Assembly (NCBI GenBank): GCA_037501455.1
Contig: CM074855.1
Span: 38,783,001-38,847,000, forward strand
Reading direction: 5' to 3'
DNA: 64,000 bases
DNA from: Lantana camara
Taxonomy: Eukaryota; Streptophyta; Magnoliopsida; Lamiales; Verbenaceae
The notes beneath the pieces were generated by a model, which was given only the letters and a program-made list of their open reading frames with translations, made no database searches and was not told the origin of the DNA. Made by a program: the position numbers and the translations under genes. This document shows, in pieces, positions 20,725-33,175 of this stretch (its first letter is position 1; each line of letters starts with the position of its first letter).

Positions 20725-23700
20725 TTACACCATGGAAGGCAGGCTGTGTCTCCAGCTAAATGACCGGATGCTTGCCGGTTTTGGTGAGAAGCTAAGCCCA
20801 AACATCCCTTTTGGGGCATGGCGCGGTTCCTGGAACCCTTCCAGTTTTGCTACAATGGCAGCGCTCTTACGGATATGTTTTATATCTGTGGGATCAGTCC
20901 ACAGCTGGCGGGCAAGTTGAAGCCTTCTTTGCTTTGATTTTACATCAATATCCCATTCCTGATAAATAGCAAACTTCTCCTTTTCTGTAAGCTTCTTTAG
21001 CATTTTCTTGCAAAGCATCTCCCTCTCTCGCTGTAAAGCCTTTTTTCTGTTATCCACCCGGCAATGTGTCAAAATAACACAAACATGAAGGAAAATAAAA
21101 GAAAAGAAAAGAGGAAGGATTGAAAGTGTAGATTTTTCAGAATGGAAAAATGTACCGTGAAGACTGTGAACCAAATTGCTCATCCTTGTAAAATGTTGCT
21201 CCATTTATTGTGCCCTTGAGAAATGAGAGCCGCCTAAGCTCCACCTCCATGTAAACAGCGTCTGATGGATCTCCTTGAAAGAGCAAGAAAAAGTAGGTCC
21301 TGTGAGCTAAAGGAATGTAGCAATCATGCCAAAGTTGTATGATTTCTCTCTGCTGCCTCTCGAATTCAGTTTGCCAATCTGTAGCAGATTGTTTGATCTG
21401 CTGATCTTTATCTGCAGTTTTGTCTGTCGTATTGTCCCTTTTCTTCTCCTCCATGTCCTGATACAAAAATTCCCTCTTAAGGAAAACGAACTAAATAAAT
21501 TTAACTCTTGGCTACTAAATTTGATATTAATTCTCACCAAATCATGCTTTGCTGATTTGGGTTCTTGTTTATTCTCTGTACTGTCCTTAGTCGATGTCAT
21601 GATGTTTTTCTTCTCTTCATCCATGTAGTCCCTCGCCATAGAATCTTGGGAAATTATGATTTGTTGTTTTTCTTCATTCATGTAGCCGTCTTGAGAAAAT
21701 GCTCTTCGTTGATATTCTCTATCTGGCACCGTATCTACACTAGAGAGTTTCTCCTGACTGTCTCCTTTCTGTGACGTGTTTGAGCTTTCTTCTGTACTTG
21801 GAGAGTTCATTTCTGTAGTTAGATTTGCTCTACAGCTGTTGCTCCTCTGCTCTTCGATGTTGGAACCACATATATCGTTGTTGGACAAACCAGGGGATTG
21901 CTCTGCATGATAAATTTAACAAAAGAGATTAGTACAGTTGTTTCTTTATCTATATCTATATCTATATATATCTCTCTCTATATATAAGAGTATTGTACAA
22001 CCTGAGAGATGTTCTTCCTTTTGTGGGGATGATTCACTCGACATGTGACAACTTTTGGGAAGATCAATTTCAACACAGCATTGAACCTCCTTGCAGTTAT
22101 CTTCATAACTAATGTTGTTAGTTTGTTGAGCAATCTTCTCCCAGCCTTTGCATGGATCTGGACCGAAGTACTTATCAATATATAGTCTCGGCGATGTGTC
22201 GTCAGATAAAAATTGCTCTTCGTTGCTCTCTGGGAACTGTTCATCAACCCTGCTGGCAACAATACCTCCGTATTTGTCAGAGAAGTGTGATGTTCCAGAT
22301 GCTGTACTATCAGACCTAAAGTGTTCGAATATTTCTGATGATTCTGATGGTGACCATGAAAAGCTTTTATCATGGTGACTTGCATCAACCTGATAAGAAC
22401 ATTTGAAGTTTCAGTTTTCTGTGCATATGTGTTAACTTGTTTATGATAAGGAGACATCTGTACAAACCCAAAATTTTGGTGTTTGATTCCAGGACTTTGG
22501 TGTTTGATTCCAAGATCGTGGTGTTGGGGGTTCGGTTCCTGACTGTATCATATCTTGGACTCGGGAATGGGCTAAGTCGCGTTGATGTGTTAATTCTTGT
22601 ATTTCTTTCTCCATCTGTGAAAGATTAAGAGAATCGATACATTAGATGTCCATGACAAATAATAAAATTATCCAATGATAGGGAATTATGAAATATGTGA
22701 CTAAAAACGTGGTGTAGCTTCTTGTGGGCAACCTAGTATTGCCTCCAAAGTCTATACAATGAAGCTTATAAGTACTTTTGTTAAGAATAAAAGTCCCTAA
22801 TCACCAAAATAATCAAAATTCTAGTATTTTCACCTTTTCGATGAGAAGTTCTTTCTCTCTTAGTGTTGACGAAGAGCCAGAAGAGTTGGAAAGCGAACTG
22901 AAGTTCCTCAACTCGTTTTCTAGCCTGGCGAGTTCTCTTTGAAGTTGCTTTACCAATGCTTTCTCAGACATCACTACATTGACATGTGCATTTGTGCTGA
23001 CTTGTTTGGCGCAACTCGCAAATAGGAGGGTGTTTCTTGATTGCTCGACATGAGCGTGAGCCGGGCTCATTGTGCAAATTATGGCGGTCTTGGCATTGCC
23101 ACCCAGTGAATTCTGTAGTATGCGCGTTAGCTTTGAGTCTCTATATGGAATATGCCCATTTCTTCCTTTGCTGCATCACAAAGTTTAAGGTATAAGGTTT
23201 AGGATTTAAAGCATTCAAATCCCGTATAAATCTTAAAAAATTCTTCCAATTTAGGAAAACATACCTTAGTTTGCGAATAACCGTCCCAAGTGTCAGCAAA
23301 CTTCGGTTTATGTGGCAGCCTTCTTTTAGTCTCGTGCCAGTAGATGATGTTTGGGAAGAACGTTCACTCCCAGCAAGATCGACAAAATTCTATTCGAGGA
23401 AGAAAACACGAAATTCGGTCATGTATTCGACTTAATATGCTGCGATGCAGGAGCATTTGTAACAAGAAATTTTATCATACCACTGAAGCTGTTAGAGAGC
23501 TTGCATTTTCTGCACCCAAGAACTCACGAGCTTCACTTTCAACAGTCTGCAGGAATATTAGGAAATTATCTTGATATTATTAATGTGTTTTTATTTTTTA
23601 AATGAGAAACTATTTGCTACTTCGTGATGAGCTTACCAAGCGTAGAATTTGATGAGATCTTGAGCTCAATTCATTGAGAGAGGTCTCTCCTATTTTTCTT

Positions 23701-26146
23701 TGAGCTGCAGGAACATAATATAATAATGGCTGAGATAATTCCTCTTTTTGCCAAATCAGCTAACCAAATGACTAAAATCTTCACAAATTATATTTCATCA
23801 AGTTCTATTCCACTTGTAAATTAAGATAAATAAGATTCTAGTTTAGCAATTCTAGAACAATTTAGGTCGGGAGATTTTTTCCGACAAAAAAGCATGTGTT
23901 CGACACGTGACCTTTTTTTTTTTTTTTTTTTTTTCCTAGGCGATTTAAAGACGTGGACTCCCCATATGACGTATTTTTTAAAATGTCATTTTTCACATTT
24001 TATTTAAAACACCAACAAATTTTCCACTAAATACCTCTATTTTAAATGATGTTTTTTTTTGTAATATGTCACATAGGCTCCATGTCTTTAAAATGGCGGG
24101 AAAAAAATGATTATCTAACGAATATGTGCTGCTTTTTTGCTAGAAAAAACTCAAAAATTTTCATTTGTACCGGATGAAGTGTGCAATTTTTTCAAATAAT
24201 AATTTATGACATTTTTTAGGGTAATTTAATAATTAGGTATAGTAGTTCTTATTTATGTCTGTTTGGGTTTGTTAATTTCAACTTTTTTAAATGATGAAAT
24301 ATAACTTCTTTTTTGGAAATATCTATATGAGCATTGTTACCTTCACAAACTGAAAGGAGCTCTTTTAAGTGGTTTGAGTCCGTTAATGTGACTTCTGTAA
24401 GTTTGTCAACAACAGTCCCCCTCTGCAGTTGTAACAAACATATAAAATAAGAACTTACCAAAGATTACATTTCTAAACTTGACACAAAAATTGAATAAAT
24501 TCTGAAAATTATTTGCGTCGAAAAGTCACCTCGGGATCGTCCAGAAGTCTAAGTGGAGTACCGTCTGTCCAAAGAAGGTCTCTGACTAATTCATTGTAAA
24601 TCTCCATTGCAGAAAATCTCAACACGAACTCTCTTCCGGTATGCTATAATTTTTCATAACATAACAGTTACAAGTTACAGAAATAAAATTCAATATCAGG
24701 TTTAATTTAATAATGAAAAAAATCCTCATAATCAAAAATTTATGAAAAACACACCGAGCTTTAAACAAGAGTTGCGAAAGGCACACTTTGAGAAATTACA
24801 AATGACACCCTTATTATGGTATCGTTCGAAATTTCTCAAGTACAAACCTTTTCTTTCCCTAAATTAGATTAAACCTTGTAGATTATTCAAATCAAGAAAC
24901 AAGATGACCATGTAGTCATACAAACCTGTCTTATGCTCTCATATATATCTTCGACTGCGCATTCTGTGATACCACTCATAGTGTAAGTTTTGCCGCTGCT
25001 TGTCTGCCCATATGCAAATATAGTTGCTGGAGAGAGGTAGTTCAGATAAATGGTTAAAATTTGGATTAGTATGACACAAAAAAGGAAACGTTAGGAGGGT
25101 CGAAATGTACTCACAATTCATTCCACTTATTACAGAAAGGGCAACCTTTTTGGCGGCTTCCTCATAAACTTGACTCGTGGGACAATCACTTCCAAATACT
25201 CTATCTGCACTCAACAAATCATGGGAAGAGGTTAAGATTGAATTATGACATGAAAATTAGATTTTTACATGAAACTTTATTTGGCTCTAGTTATAATTGT
25301 ATGATTGTGTCCAATAATATCGGAATGGCCTATTAGACATAGTTCATAGATTTATTTAATGTGGTAAACCGTTCAATATTCTGATATAGACAAGAATGAA
25401 ACAATTGATTAAATTTCACAAAAGTGCATAAGAACGTGTAATTGTGGGTCCTTTTTGTGTTGTAAATATTTTTAACTTCTTGAATTTTGTCTTTAATTCA
25501 TATAACAAAGGCAATTTATGCGGGTTATCTCTGTGTTTTGGTGTATTTACCAAAAATGTCCTAGATTTATAATCTTTGAGGTTTGGTGTATCTACTCAAG
25601 AGTATGTTGCATATCAAAATTACTATACGGTTCTTGAATCTTATTATGTGGGGGAGAAAAGCTATTTAACGGATACCACCCCGACTAAGAGACCGATTTC
25701 ACTATTTTTGAAATAATTCTAACTCGAACCTAATTGACCAAATCATTATAACGGATACCACCCCGACAAAGAGACCCACTTCACAAAAATGAAATCTTGG
25801 AGGGTCGCACTATTATTTTCAACACTCTCAGAGACATTTTTTCAATAAATATGTGAAACCTCAAGAATAGCCGACGTGAATCAGTCTACGATAAAATCCA
25901 AGGAATGAGAAGAAATCGAGCCTTACCATAGCTGTAGGCAGTCGGAAGCATGGAACGTTCGTGAAGAGAATTCTTGAATATGACGGTGGTATTGTCGATG
26001 CATTCCCAATCAGAGACGTCATTTCTTGCAATTTCTCTATCGTTAAGAGGCCTTAATCTCACCGCAACGAAGATCTTTTCCTCGTGTGCATTATGGCTAT
26101 GGGTATCCAATTCAAATAATGACTCCTCTCCACTAATTGATCCCAT
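20725..26146 (-). CDS. KIN-7 family kinesin (At2g21300/At4g38950-like)
   Basis: Fourteen exons assembled on the minus strand: 25927-26146, 25115-25204, 24926-25026, 24530-24643, 24341-24422, 23637-23704, 23481-23546, 23265-23389, 22834-23170, 22468-22614, 22002-22389, 21538-21902, 21156-21457, 20725-21046. All borders are GT-AG, phases agree, and the product is 908 residues. The N-terminal motor has P-loop GQTSSGKT (110-117), switch I-region NELSSRSH (213-220) and switch II DLAGSE (251-256). The neck region ([19 protein letters not shown]) predicts coiled coil. The middle is acidic, Ser-rich and poorly conserved. The C-terminal 200 residues match DUF3490 ([39 protein letters not shown]). The family moves along microtubules; some members act in cytokinesis at the phragmoplast, but the role of this clade is less settled. 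Exon 10 carries a duplicated SWNQTPK motif. Confidence 0.94.
23870..24165. mobile_element. Foldback MITE-like insertion in kinesin intron 5
   Basis: Two arms in inverted orientation. GGGAGATTTTTTCCGACAAAAAAGCATGTGTTCG on the left pairs with the complement of CGAATATGTGCTGCTTTTTTGCTAG on the right, and the TTTAAAGACGTGGACTCCCC block pairs with the complement of GGCTCCATGTCTTTAAAA. The arms are about 100 bp each with a short AT-rich centre and an internal T-run (23911-23934). Exact ends and TSD are unclear. It has no coding capacity. Confidence 0.6.
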
Positions 26147-26248
26147 TTCTCTAACCCTCTACCTTTTGCTGTTCTTGTTACCACGTACCCCAATGCAGCT
26201 TGAAGACAATCAACAAGCTTTTTGAACCATCAAAGTTATAGAAGCTTC

Positions 26249-26277
26249 ATCCCTCTCTTTGTAACAAAGAGAGGGAT
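26249..26277 (-). promoter_or_regulatory. Perfect 13 bp hairpin upstream of kinesin ATG
   Basis: ATCCCTCTCTTTG, then TAA, then its exact reverse complement. It lies 103-131 bp upstream of the kinesin start codon, in the expected 5' leader or core promoter. No similar palindrome exists around it. Whether it is transcribed is unknown. Confidence 0.6.
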
Positions 26278-27004
26278 TTTGGATTCAACTTTTGAAGCTC
26301 CCACTAGCAATTTTACCCTGCAAAAAGAAAATAACAATATTCTAACATGAGCCCTTTAAAGTCTTAGAGATAATAATAATTGCATTTTAAGATCTAAAAA
26401 TTTATAGTACATATATCATCCCTCAGTTTATGGGATAGTTACAAATTAGTCAATTTATTATTATTAATAACGTACACAAAGACCCCAACATTTAATTTTT
26501 AGTACAAAACATCAGTAAAAAATATTGCAATTCTACAATAACACTTCTACTTAGGAGATGATTTTATACTAGAAATAAAATAATCCGGCCGTAGTGCAAT
26601 TAATATGAAAGGGGATTTTATAGAGGAACTCACCTCAAAAAAGGAAAAAAAAAAAAAAAAAGGTTGTCCCTAAACTTATAAGGAGTAATACAGGAAATTA
26701 GCCTTGTGTATAAATTTATTTGTTATGATCCGCGGCCGATGAGTCAAGGACGTCAACATGAATCTTTTCTTCAATTTTTGTCATGATAAATTATCCGACA
26801 CGATATTCAAAACTACACGGCATAATAAGACGATTTTTTTTGGAAGTATGACTAGAATTGTTTATTAATACCGTTTTGAAATATCAGGCGACAAAAATAG
26901 TTGATATCTTCGTGTTTTTCTATACGGAGCATTTATTCAACAGAATAATAACACATTATGATATTGCAAACAATCATTTACGTTAAGTAATTTCAGACTC
27001 TTAG

Positions 27005-27035
<31 letters not shown>

Positions 27036-27537
27036 TCACAGATACATTCCGATCGAAACATCGTCGTGTATGACTCACACGTACTGCTCATTGCCGCAAC
27101 TTCTCAAAAGTTTTCATGGTAAACAAGATGCAATTAGCTTACATAAATAATTGGGACTCACCTTATATATTAAAATGTCGAATATGTTTTATCTTCAGGA
27201 AAAGTTTCCCTGATAAAACTCTTCACAAATAAAGAATGCTAAATGCAGTCTGAAATGATCCTTTAATTTTGGAGGGTTGCAAAGAGAGAGAGCATTAAAC
27301 AGATATACCAAACAAAGAAAGAGCAGAGAAAGTGAGGTATATGTTTATGGGGGTGTGTGTGAGAGAAAGAAAGTACATAAAAGCGTGAAACAAGCTATAC
27401 CGGTAATATAATTCGGAATGTGCATAGAAAGGTTTTCGGATAAAACCTTTTGAAAATATTTGTTGGTTTCTATGTGGAGAGAGATGGAAATGCGCCAACT
27501 AACATTGTGAAATTTAATGTAGTGTACTTTTTTTTTT
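26278..27537. other. Kinesin upstream intergenic region
   Basis: No gene seen. It holds A-runs at about 26644-26660 and 27004-27031 and GA-rich stretches near 27283-27330 and 27355-27371. The remainder is AT-rich without recognised features. Confidence 0.5.
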
Positions 27538-27845
27538 AGAGCAAATTGCATTTTTGGTCCCATAGTAATAGGCCATTATCACTTTTGGTCCCATGTTTTT
27601 CAAATCTGGTTTTTTTGGTCCTGTACTAATTCTTTTTTATCACTTTCAGGACTTCCGTCAATTATTTGACGGAAGTCACTGTTCATCCGTCAATTTACTG
27701 TTCATCCACCATTTTTTTTTTTTTTTTTGTCTATATCCATTAATTTCATATATTTTATATACTTATTATCTATAATATATGTATTATATTTTATATAATA
27801 TGTAATACACGTATTAAATTATTAATACCCTATATATTATATATT

Positions 27846-28678
27846 TGATGAGGTAGAAATACGCTCGTTCCCGTTTCTACACGTGGCACCTCAGGGATGA
27901 TGACACCTGTCCCCCGGAAGATTGCATCCGATATAAACGAGCGCTCAACCCCCCAAGCGCCAACATTTCTCAAAGACACGCATCAACTCCGTTATGATTA
28001 CACGTGTATCGACGTTGCTGCTCTCGCATGGGCGCCATTCCCACTACATGGCCAACGTTCCAATCAATTACGGAAAACCCCTCCTCGAGCGTTATATTCC
28101 CTCGGAGAAGCTTCCACTTCAACCCATTATACAAGCCCTGACCCTCATCCCCTAGCGGATTTCTTGGCCTCCAAGACTTCTGGTTGTCACGAGCGTGCCT
28201 TCAGGCCCTCATTACCAACCTCCCAAACGGCTCTCTGGCACACCGTACCTGCCCGCGCACCTGTCACTGTTGTCAACACTAACTTTCAGCAGCTTTTGCA
28301 GAAGATTCCTCCTAGGTTTCTCTCTCACAGCGCCACGTGTTAGGGCAACATTCGGCCAGGACCACACGCGGTAAATGACCAAAGTGTCCCTGACCCTCAA
28401 CTATAAATAGGAGTCTTCATCTCCTTCACAGTAAGCAACCTCCATTTATGCAAATTCACACTTAGCTTACACTTTTTCAGATCATCATCTGGCTTGAGCG
28501 TCGGAGAGCCAAACTGGGAATCGCCCCCAGTTCCCCCCAGCTTGGCCTTCTAACTTTGCCTCTGTGTTTGTCCTAGCAGGTAGAACCCTCAACTTTTCCG
28601 GCGAACTTCCGGTGGTTTCCTCACTCAAAACAAATTCTAAAGTAATCGGACTCTATGACCCATATTCAGAACCCATCA
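27846..28678 (+). mobile_element. Solo LTR (gypsy-type) with TSD ATATT
   Basis: An 833 bp sequence starting TGATGAGG and ending CCCATCA (TGATG/CATCA terminal inverted repeat), flanked on both sides by ATATT (27841-27845 and 28679-28683). It is GC-richer than its AT-rich surroundings. A TATA box, CTATAAATAG, lies at 28401-28410. A CTGGCTTGAGCGTCGGAG block at about 28491 resembles the R/U5 start of Tat-lineage gypsy LTRs. The internal region is absent, so LTR-LTR recombination has removed the element. Confidence 0.9.
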
Positions 28679-28683
28679 ATATT

Positions 28684-29610
28684 TTAATTTATAATATGCA
28701 TTTTGTTATATATTATATATAATATATAATATATATTATATATAATAAAATATGTGTAATACATATATATTATACGTGTATATATAATATATACATAGTT
28801 ACATGTATTTTAATATATATGCATATTATAAATTATATATCATACACATGTATTAACAATATATATTGTTACATATTATATATTATATATTATATATATA
28901 CAAGTATACTATATTTTAAAATATAAACACGTATATATGCATTACAGTAATACATGTATATTATATTTTTTATACACGTATATATACGTATTACACATAT
29001 TTTATTATATATAATATATATTATATATTATATATAACAAAATATATATTATTAATACAAGTGTACATAATATATAATATATAATACGCATATTATTAAA
29101 ATACATATAACAAAATATATATACGTGTATTTTATATGATATATAATATATGTATATATACGTGTATATTATATATATGTATATTATATATATTACATAT
29201 ATATATATCTACGTATTTATATATATAACAAAATATATGTATTTACACGTATTATATATATACGTATTTACATATATTATTACAATAATATATATATTAT
29301 ACATATATACGTATACACGTACATATAATATATATAATATAATATATATGTATATGTAATTATATTATATTATATTTATACACGTACATATTATATATTA
29401 TATATTATACATATATATACACGTATACAGGTACATATTATATTTTGTACAAGTGTACATAATATATAATATATAATACGCATATATATTAAAATACATA
29501 TAACAAAATGCATATTATAAATTACATATTATAGTGTATACGTGTATTACATATTATATAAAATATAATACATATATTATATATAATATATGAAATTAAT
29601 GGATATGACA
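28684..29610. repeat. AT-rich self-complementary core with a long direct repeat
   Basis: Almost pure A/T, with TATATAATATAT-type units broken by short ACACGTATAT/ATACGTGTAT segments. A block beginning GTGTACATAATATATAATAT at about 29062 recurs at about 29452. The tract can form many hairpins. No coding content is credible. Confidence 0.75.
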
Positions 29611-29800
29611 CAAAAAAAAAAAAAAAAGGCGGATGAACAGTAAATTGATGGATGAACAGTGACTTCCGTCAAATAATTGACGGAAGTCCTGAAAGTGATA
29701 AAAAAAAATTAGTACGGGACCAAAAAAACCAGATCTGAAAAACATGGGACCAAAAGTGATAATGGCCTATTACTATGGGACCAAAAATGCAATTTGCTCT

Positions 29801-30071
29801 TTTTTTTACTTAATTATTTTGTACAGAAACAATATCCGATAATTTGTATGATGATTTTGCTTTACAATTTCAAGTATTTTATACATCTAATCATATACGC
29901 ATAAATTTTGAGTAAAAGATTTAATATGAACATATACATAAGTCCTAGAATAGAGCAAATTGGGAAAAATGTAGCAAAATCAACATCTAATAAATCCATG
30001 CACAACATCACCCTAAAATTATATGACAATAATAGCATTAAATATGACAATAGAAGATTCACTAGTAGTAG
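29801..30071. other. Short AT-rich spacer between TIR element and LTR nest
   Basis: No gene or repeat recognised. It is the last stretch that looks like host DNA before the retrotransposon nest, and it should contain the left target duplication of Element II (the five bases before the LTR are AGTAG). Confidence 0.45.
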
Positions 30072-31127
30072 TGTAGCACCCTCAACGATAGGCACTACAT
30101 TCCCGCACTACAAGTCTAGTCCTGTAACGCCCCGATCCTTCGATCTTCTAAGTACGACGTTACGGATGTGCTAAGTGTGCATTTAATTATTAAGCATGCG
30201 ATAATTTGAATTATTTGGAATAATTGAATAACGATATTAAGTTTTAGGTTTGAAGTTTTAAACGTTTAAATCCTTTTCGAACCGTTTTTGATTTGTTTGA
30301 TTCAGTTTCCAATTCCGATTTTTGTGCCAACTTTGTATACTTGAATTATGTGAGTTATTAACGTGTTTACATGCTTACGTTGTAATTTTAAGCTCGTTTG
30401 ATTTAATTTTGATTTCGGTTTTTGGAGACGGAACTTACAGGGCTTAAAATGCTTTTAAGCGCGCCCTGGGTTCCGGACGTCATATCTTGAGCTCGGGAAT
30501 TCGGATTCGAATTCCGTCACCTCCGTTGCCTTCGTATCGACGATTCAGAGATAATGGAACAAGCCTCATACCTTTTTGAGATCATTAAGACCTCCGAAAT
30601 CCAACCGTAACAAGCAACTCGTGCAAGAAGAACCCCTTTTGTTGACTAGTCTTCATGGTGGGACCCCTTAACACCTCTCTAACCTAACCATACTTTAACC
30701 ATGACTAGTGTGCTAGAGTTAAGCCTTTCTTCCCCCTTTTGGTCAGCAAACCGAGCCAAACCCCCTCATTTTCTGCTGCAACAAATCGAGAGAGAGGGAG
30801 AGAAGAGAAGAGGAAGAACCTTAGCTACCTTTGTGATTTTGAGCTCAAATCACATCCTTTCTTCACCAAATCTTCAAGGTATGAATATTTATGTATCCTC
30901 TGCTCTTTTATACATGATTTCAACCATTTATTTTGGATTTTGGATCAGATTTGGTTAGGGTTTGAGTTATGAGCTTGATATGAAATTTTAGGGATTTTTG
31001 CACTAATGACTTATCTAGTTGTGTAGCTGATTTCCTTGCTTATACATAATGATATGAGCTTGTTTCTTGGCCTATTTGTTTCCTAACTGATATTATATGA
31101 TGTTAGGATGATTTGCTCTTTAGACCC

Positions 31128-32210
31128 TGTGACACCCCGATTTTTGAAAAATCGGAAGCAGGTAATAATAATTTAAAAAAAAATAATAATAAAATAAAAT
31201 AAAATAAAATAAAAATAAAAATAAAATTAAAATTAAAATTGATAATATGCATTTTAGGAAACATTTTATTTCATGCATTCATAATACGTGTTATTTTAAA
31301 TGAAAATTTTAAATTTGGATCGTATGTGTGTTTCCTTTATTTAGTTTCGAATATTCTCATAATTTTATTATCTGACTTATTGTTTCCTACATACATTTAA
31401 TCATATTCTATGAATTTTATTTTAATTATGTGATATTATGTGTTTATTTATATATGTATATTTTTATAAAGGAAGTCACTAGAAAAGCTTTTCCCTACTA
31501 AACCCCAACCGTTGGATCTCTCTTACAAATGGAAGGCTTAGATTAAATTTTATTAAACAATTAATCTCCAACTTCCAAGTTTTAAAACAAATGGAGAGTG
31601 TAGATTTAAGGTTAAAAATGTAATCATTACCCAACATCTTGTAAAACAATTGTATGACTAGGATTGAATCATAGAAAACCCTTACTTATCTCTTTCATTT
31701 CAAACATTTGAGACTTGTAGCAGAAACTCATTTTCCTTTTCTCACCCCACGAACAGAGAGAGTTGTGAGGTTGAGAGTTCTGGAAACAACAAAGCAAGAA
31801 CTTTACTTTGGTTTGAGGAAATCTTAAAATACATACAAGAATCTCTTCTCCAAGGTAAATCCTTTTTAATTATTTAAAATTTTGCTTTTAGCAATTTCTT
31901 AACATTTTTTTATGCCGAAAATTTGTGAATATGGGGAAATTCATGAGATTTAGTCTTTTGTTGAAATATGTGATTGATATAATTTTTTTTAAGGTTTAGT
32001 TGGTTTACTAATTCTTCTAGGAGTAATTTTCTCATTTTCCCCAAAATTTTAAAAAAAAAAAAAAAAAAAACAACCTAATCTTGCTAAATCGGAGATTGGT
32101 GATTCGTATGATGACGTCTTGACCTATTTTGGTAGAAATATATAAATTTCAAATCTATGTGTATGTTCTTAATTTACTGAGCATATTTGATGGTTGTCTA
32201 TGTTTTACAA
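31128..32210 (+). mobile_element. Foreign LTR segment inside Element I 5' LTR
   Basis: Starts TGTGACACCCCGATTTTTG, a typical gypsy LTR start different from the host LTR. A poly-(AAAAT)/(AATAA) stretch follows (31170-31245), then a body ending in a GAGAGAGTTGTGAGG leader-like region at about 31756. It has no TSD and replaces rather than interrupts the host LTR sequence. Recombination or template switching between related elements is more likely than simple insertion. Confidence 0.65.
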
Positions 32211-32514
32211 TGGGTTGGAAGTATTGTGGTTTAATTTCTTAACCTTTGGGTGAGATTTAGGCATGTTTTGATGAATGCCGTTTATGTGCGTTTTGTGGTG
32301 TTTATGGTTTAATCTGATGATTTTGGCGCTCGGTTTCGGTGCTCTTAACGTGTGATTGGACTTTGCACTCTAAATAAAATATGCTCCTAACATGATAAAT
32401 ATGTTGTATATTAAGTTTCATAAGATTTGGAGTTGATTTGGTATGCTTTTGGACTGATTTTGTATAAGGCTTGTTTTGTCGGTAAAACCTTGTTTTCATT
32501 TTTGGGTCTGTACC

Positions 32515-32642
32515 GAGACACCCTCGTGTCTCATTTACCTTGTATTGTGTGACACCCTCGTGTCACACCCTTTTTGCCTGTCTGTACTGAGACACCCCCG
32601 TGTCTCAGTATACTTAAGTTGAGGGACAAGGGCGTGTCCCTC
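32515..32642 (+). repeat. Four-palindrome cassette, Element I 5' LTR copy 1
   Basis: Palindromes in order: GAGACACCCTCGTGTCTC, GTGACACCCTCGTGTCAC, GAGACACCCCCGTGTCTC, and a fourth with GAGGGACA/TGTCCCTC arms. Relative to copy 2 there are two loop changes (CCTC for CCCC) and one stem change in the fourth (GACAAGGGC for GACACGGGC). Confidence 0.93.
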
Positions 32643-33047
32643 CCCCTGCGCATTTCTTGTCTTTTCCTTTTTGATTTTTGATTGTTTCACCTCTTTAATG
32701 CCTTTATCTTCATTTGTGATGATCTATGAACTTGTTTTACTATGTGTTGGGAGTATTGTGGTTTAATTTCTTAACCTTTGGGTGAGATTTAGGCATGTTT
32801 TGATGAATGCCGTTTATGTGCGTTTTGTGGCGTTTATGGTTTAATCTGATGATTTTGGCGCTCGGTTTTGGTGCTCTTAACGTGTGATTTGGACTTTGCA
32901 CTCTAAATGAAATATGCTCCTAACATGATAAATATGTTGTATATTAAGTTTCATAAGATTTGGAGTTGATTTGGTATGCTTTTGGACTGATTTTGTATAA
33001 GGCTTGTTTTGTCGGTAAAACCTTGTTTTCATTTTTGGGTCTGTACC

Positions 33048-33175
33048 GAGACACCCCCGTGTCTCATTTGCCTTGTATTGTGTGACACCCCCGTGTCACA
33101 CCCTTTTTGCCTGTCTGTACTGAGACACCCCCGTGTCTCAGTATACTTAAGTTGAGGGACACGGGCGTGTCCCTC
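33048..33175 (+). repeat. Four-palindrome cassette, Element I 5' LTR copy 2
   Basis: All four palindromes are perfect here: two GAGACAC-CCCC-GTGTCTC, one GTGACAC-CCCC-GTGTCAC, and one with GAGGGACAC / GTGTCCCTC arms and loop GGGC. Confidence 0.95.

Larger units (their letters stand above)
27538..29800. mobile_element. DNA element with TIRs over 200 bp, carrying a nested solo LTR
   Basis: The left arm starts AGAGCAAATTGCATTTTTGG at 27538. The right arm in reverse complement from 29800 starts identically. The arms match with only scattered differences for more than 200 bp, through a direct repeat of CTGTTCATCC and a T-run, into the AT-rich core. Subterminal perfect palindromes with 12 bp arms (GACTTCCGTCAA...TTGACGGAAGTC) lie at 27650-27677 and 29661-29688. 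Both ends sit in T-runs, so a T-only target duplication is possible. There is no transposase ORF. Removing the solo LTR leaves an element of about 1.4 kb, probably Mutator-like or an unclassified foldback. Confidence 0.85.

Noticed and set aside
27897..28343. 148-codon plus-strand ORF
   Set aside because: Lies wholly inside the solo LTR, upstream of its TATA box; no gag homology and only non-AT-rich by composition.
32515..32642. Rho-independent-terminator-like hairpins
   Set aside because: Stem-loops lack T-runs and bacterial context; termination by this mechanism is not expected in plant nuclear DNA.
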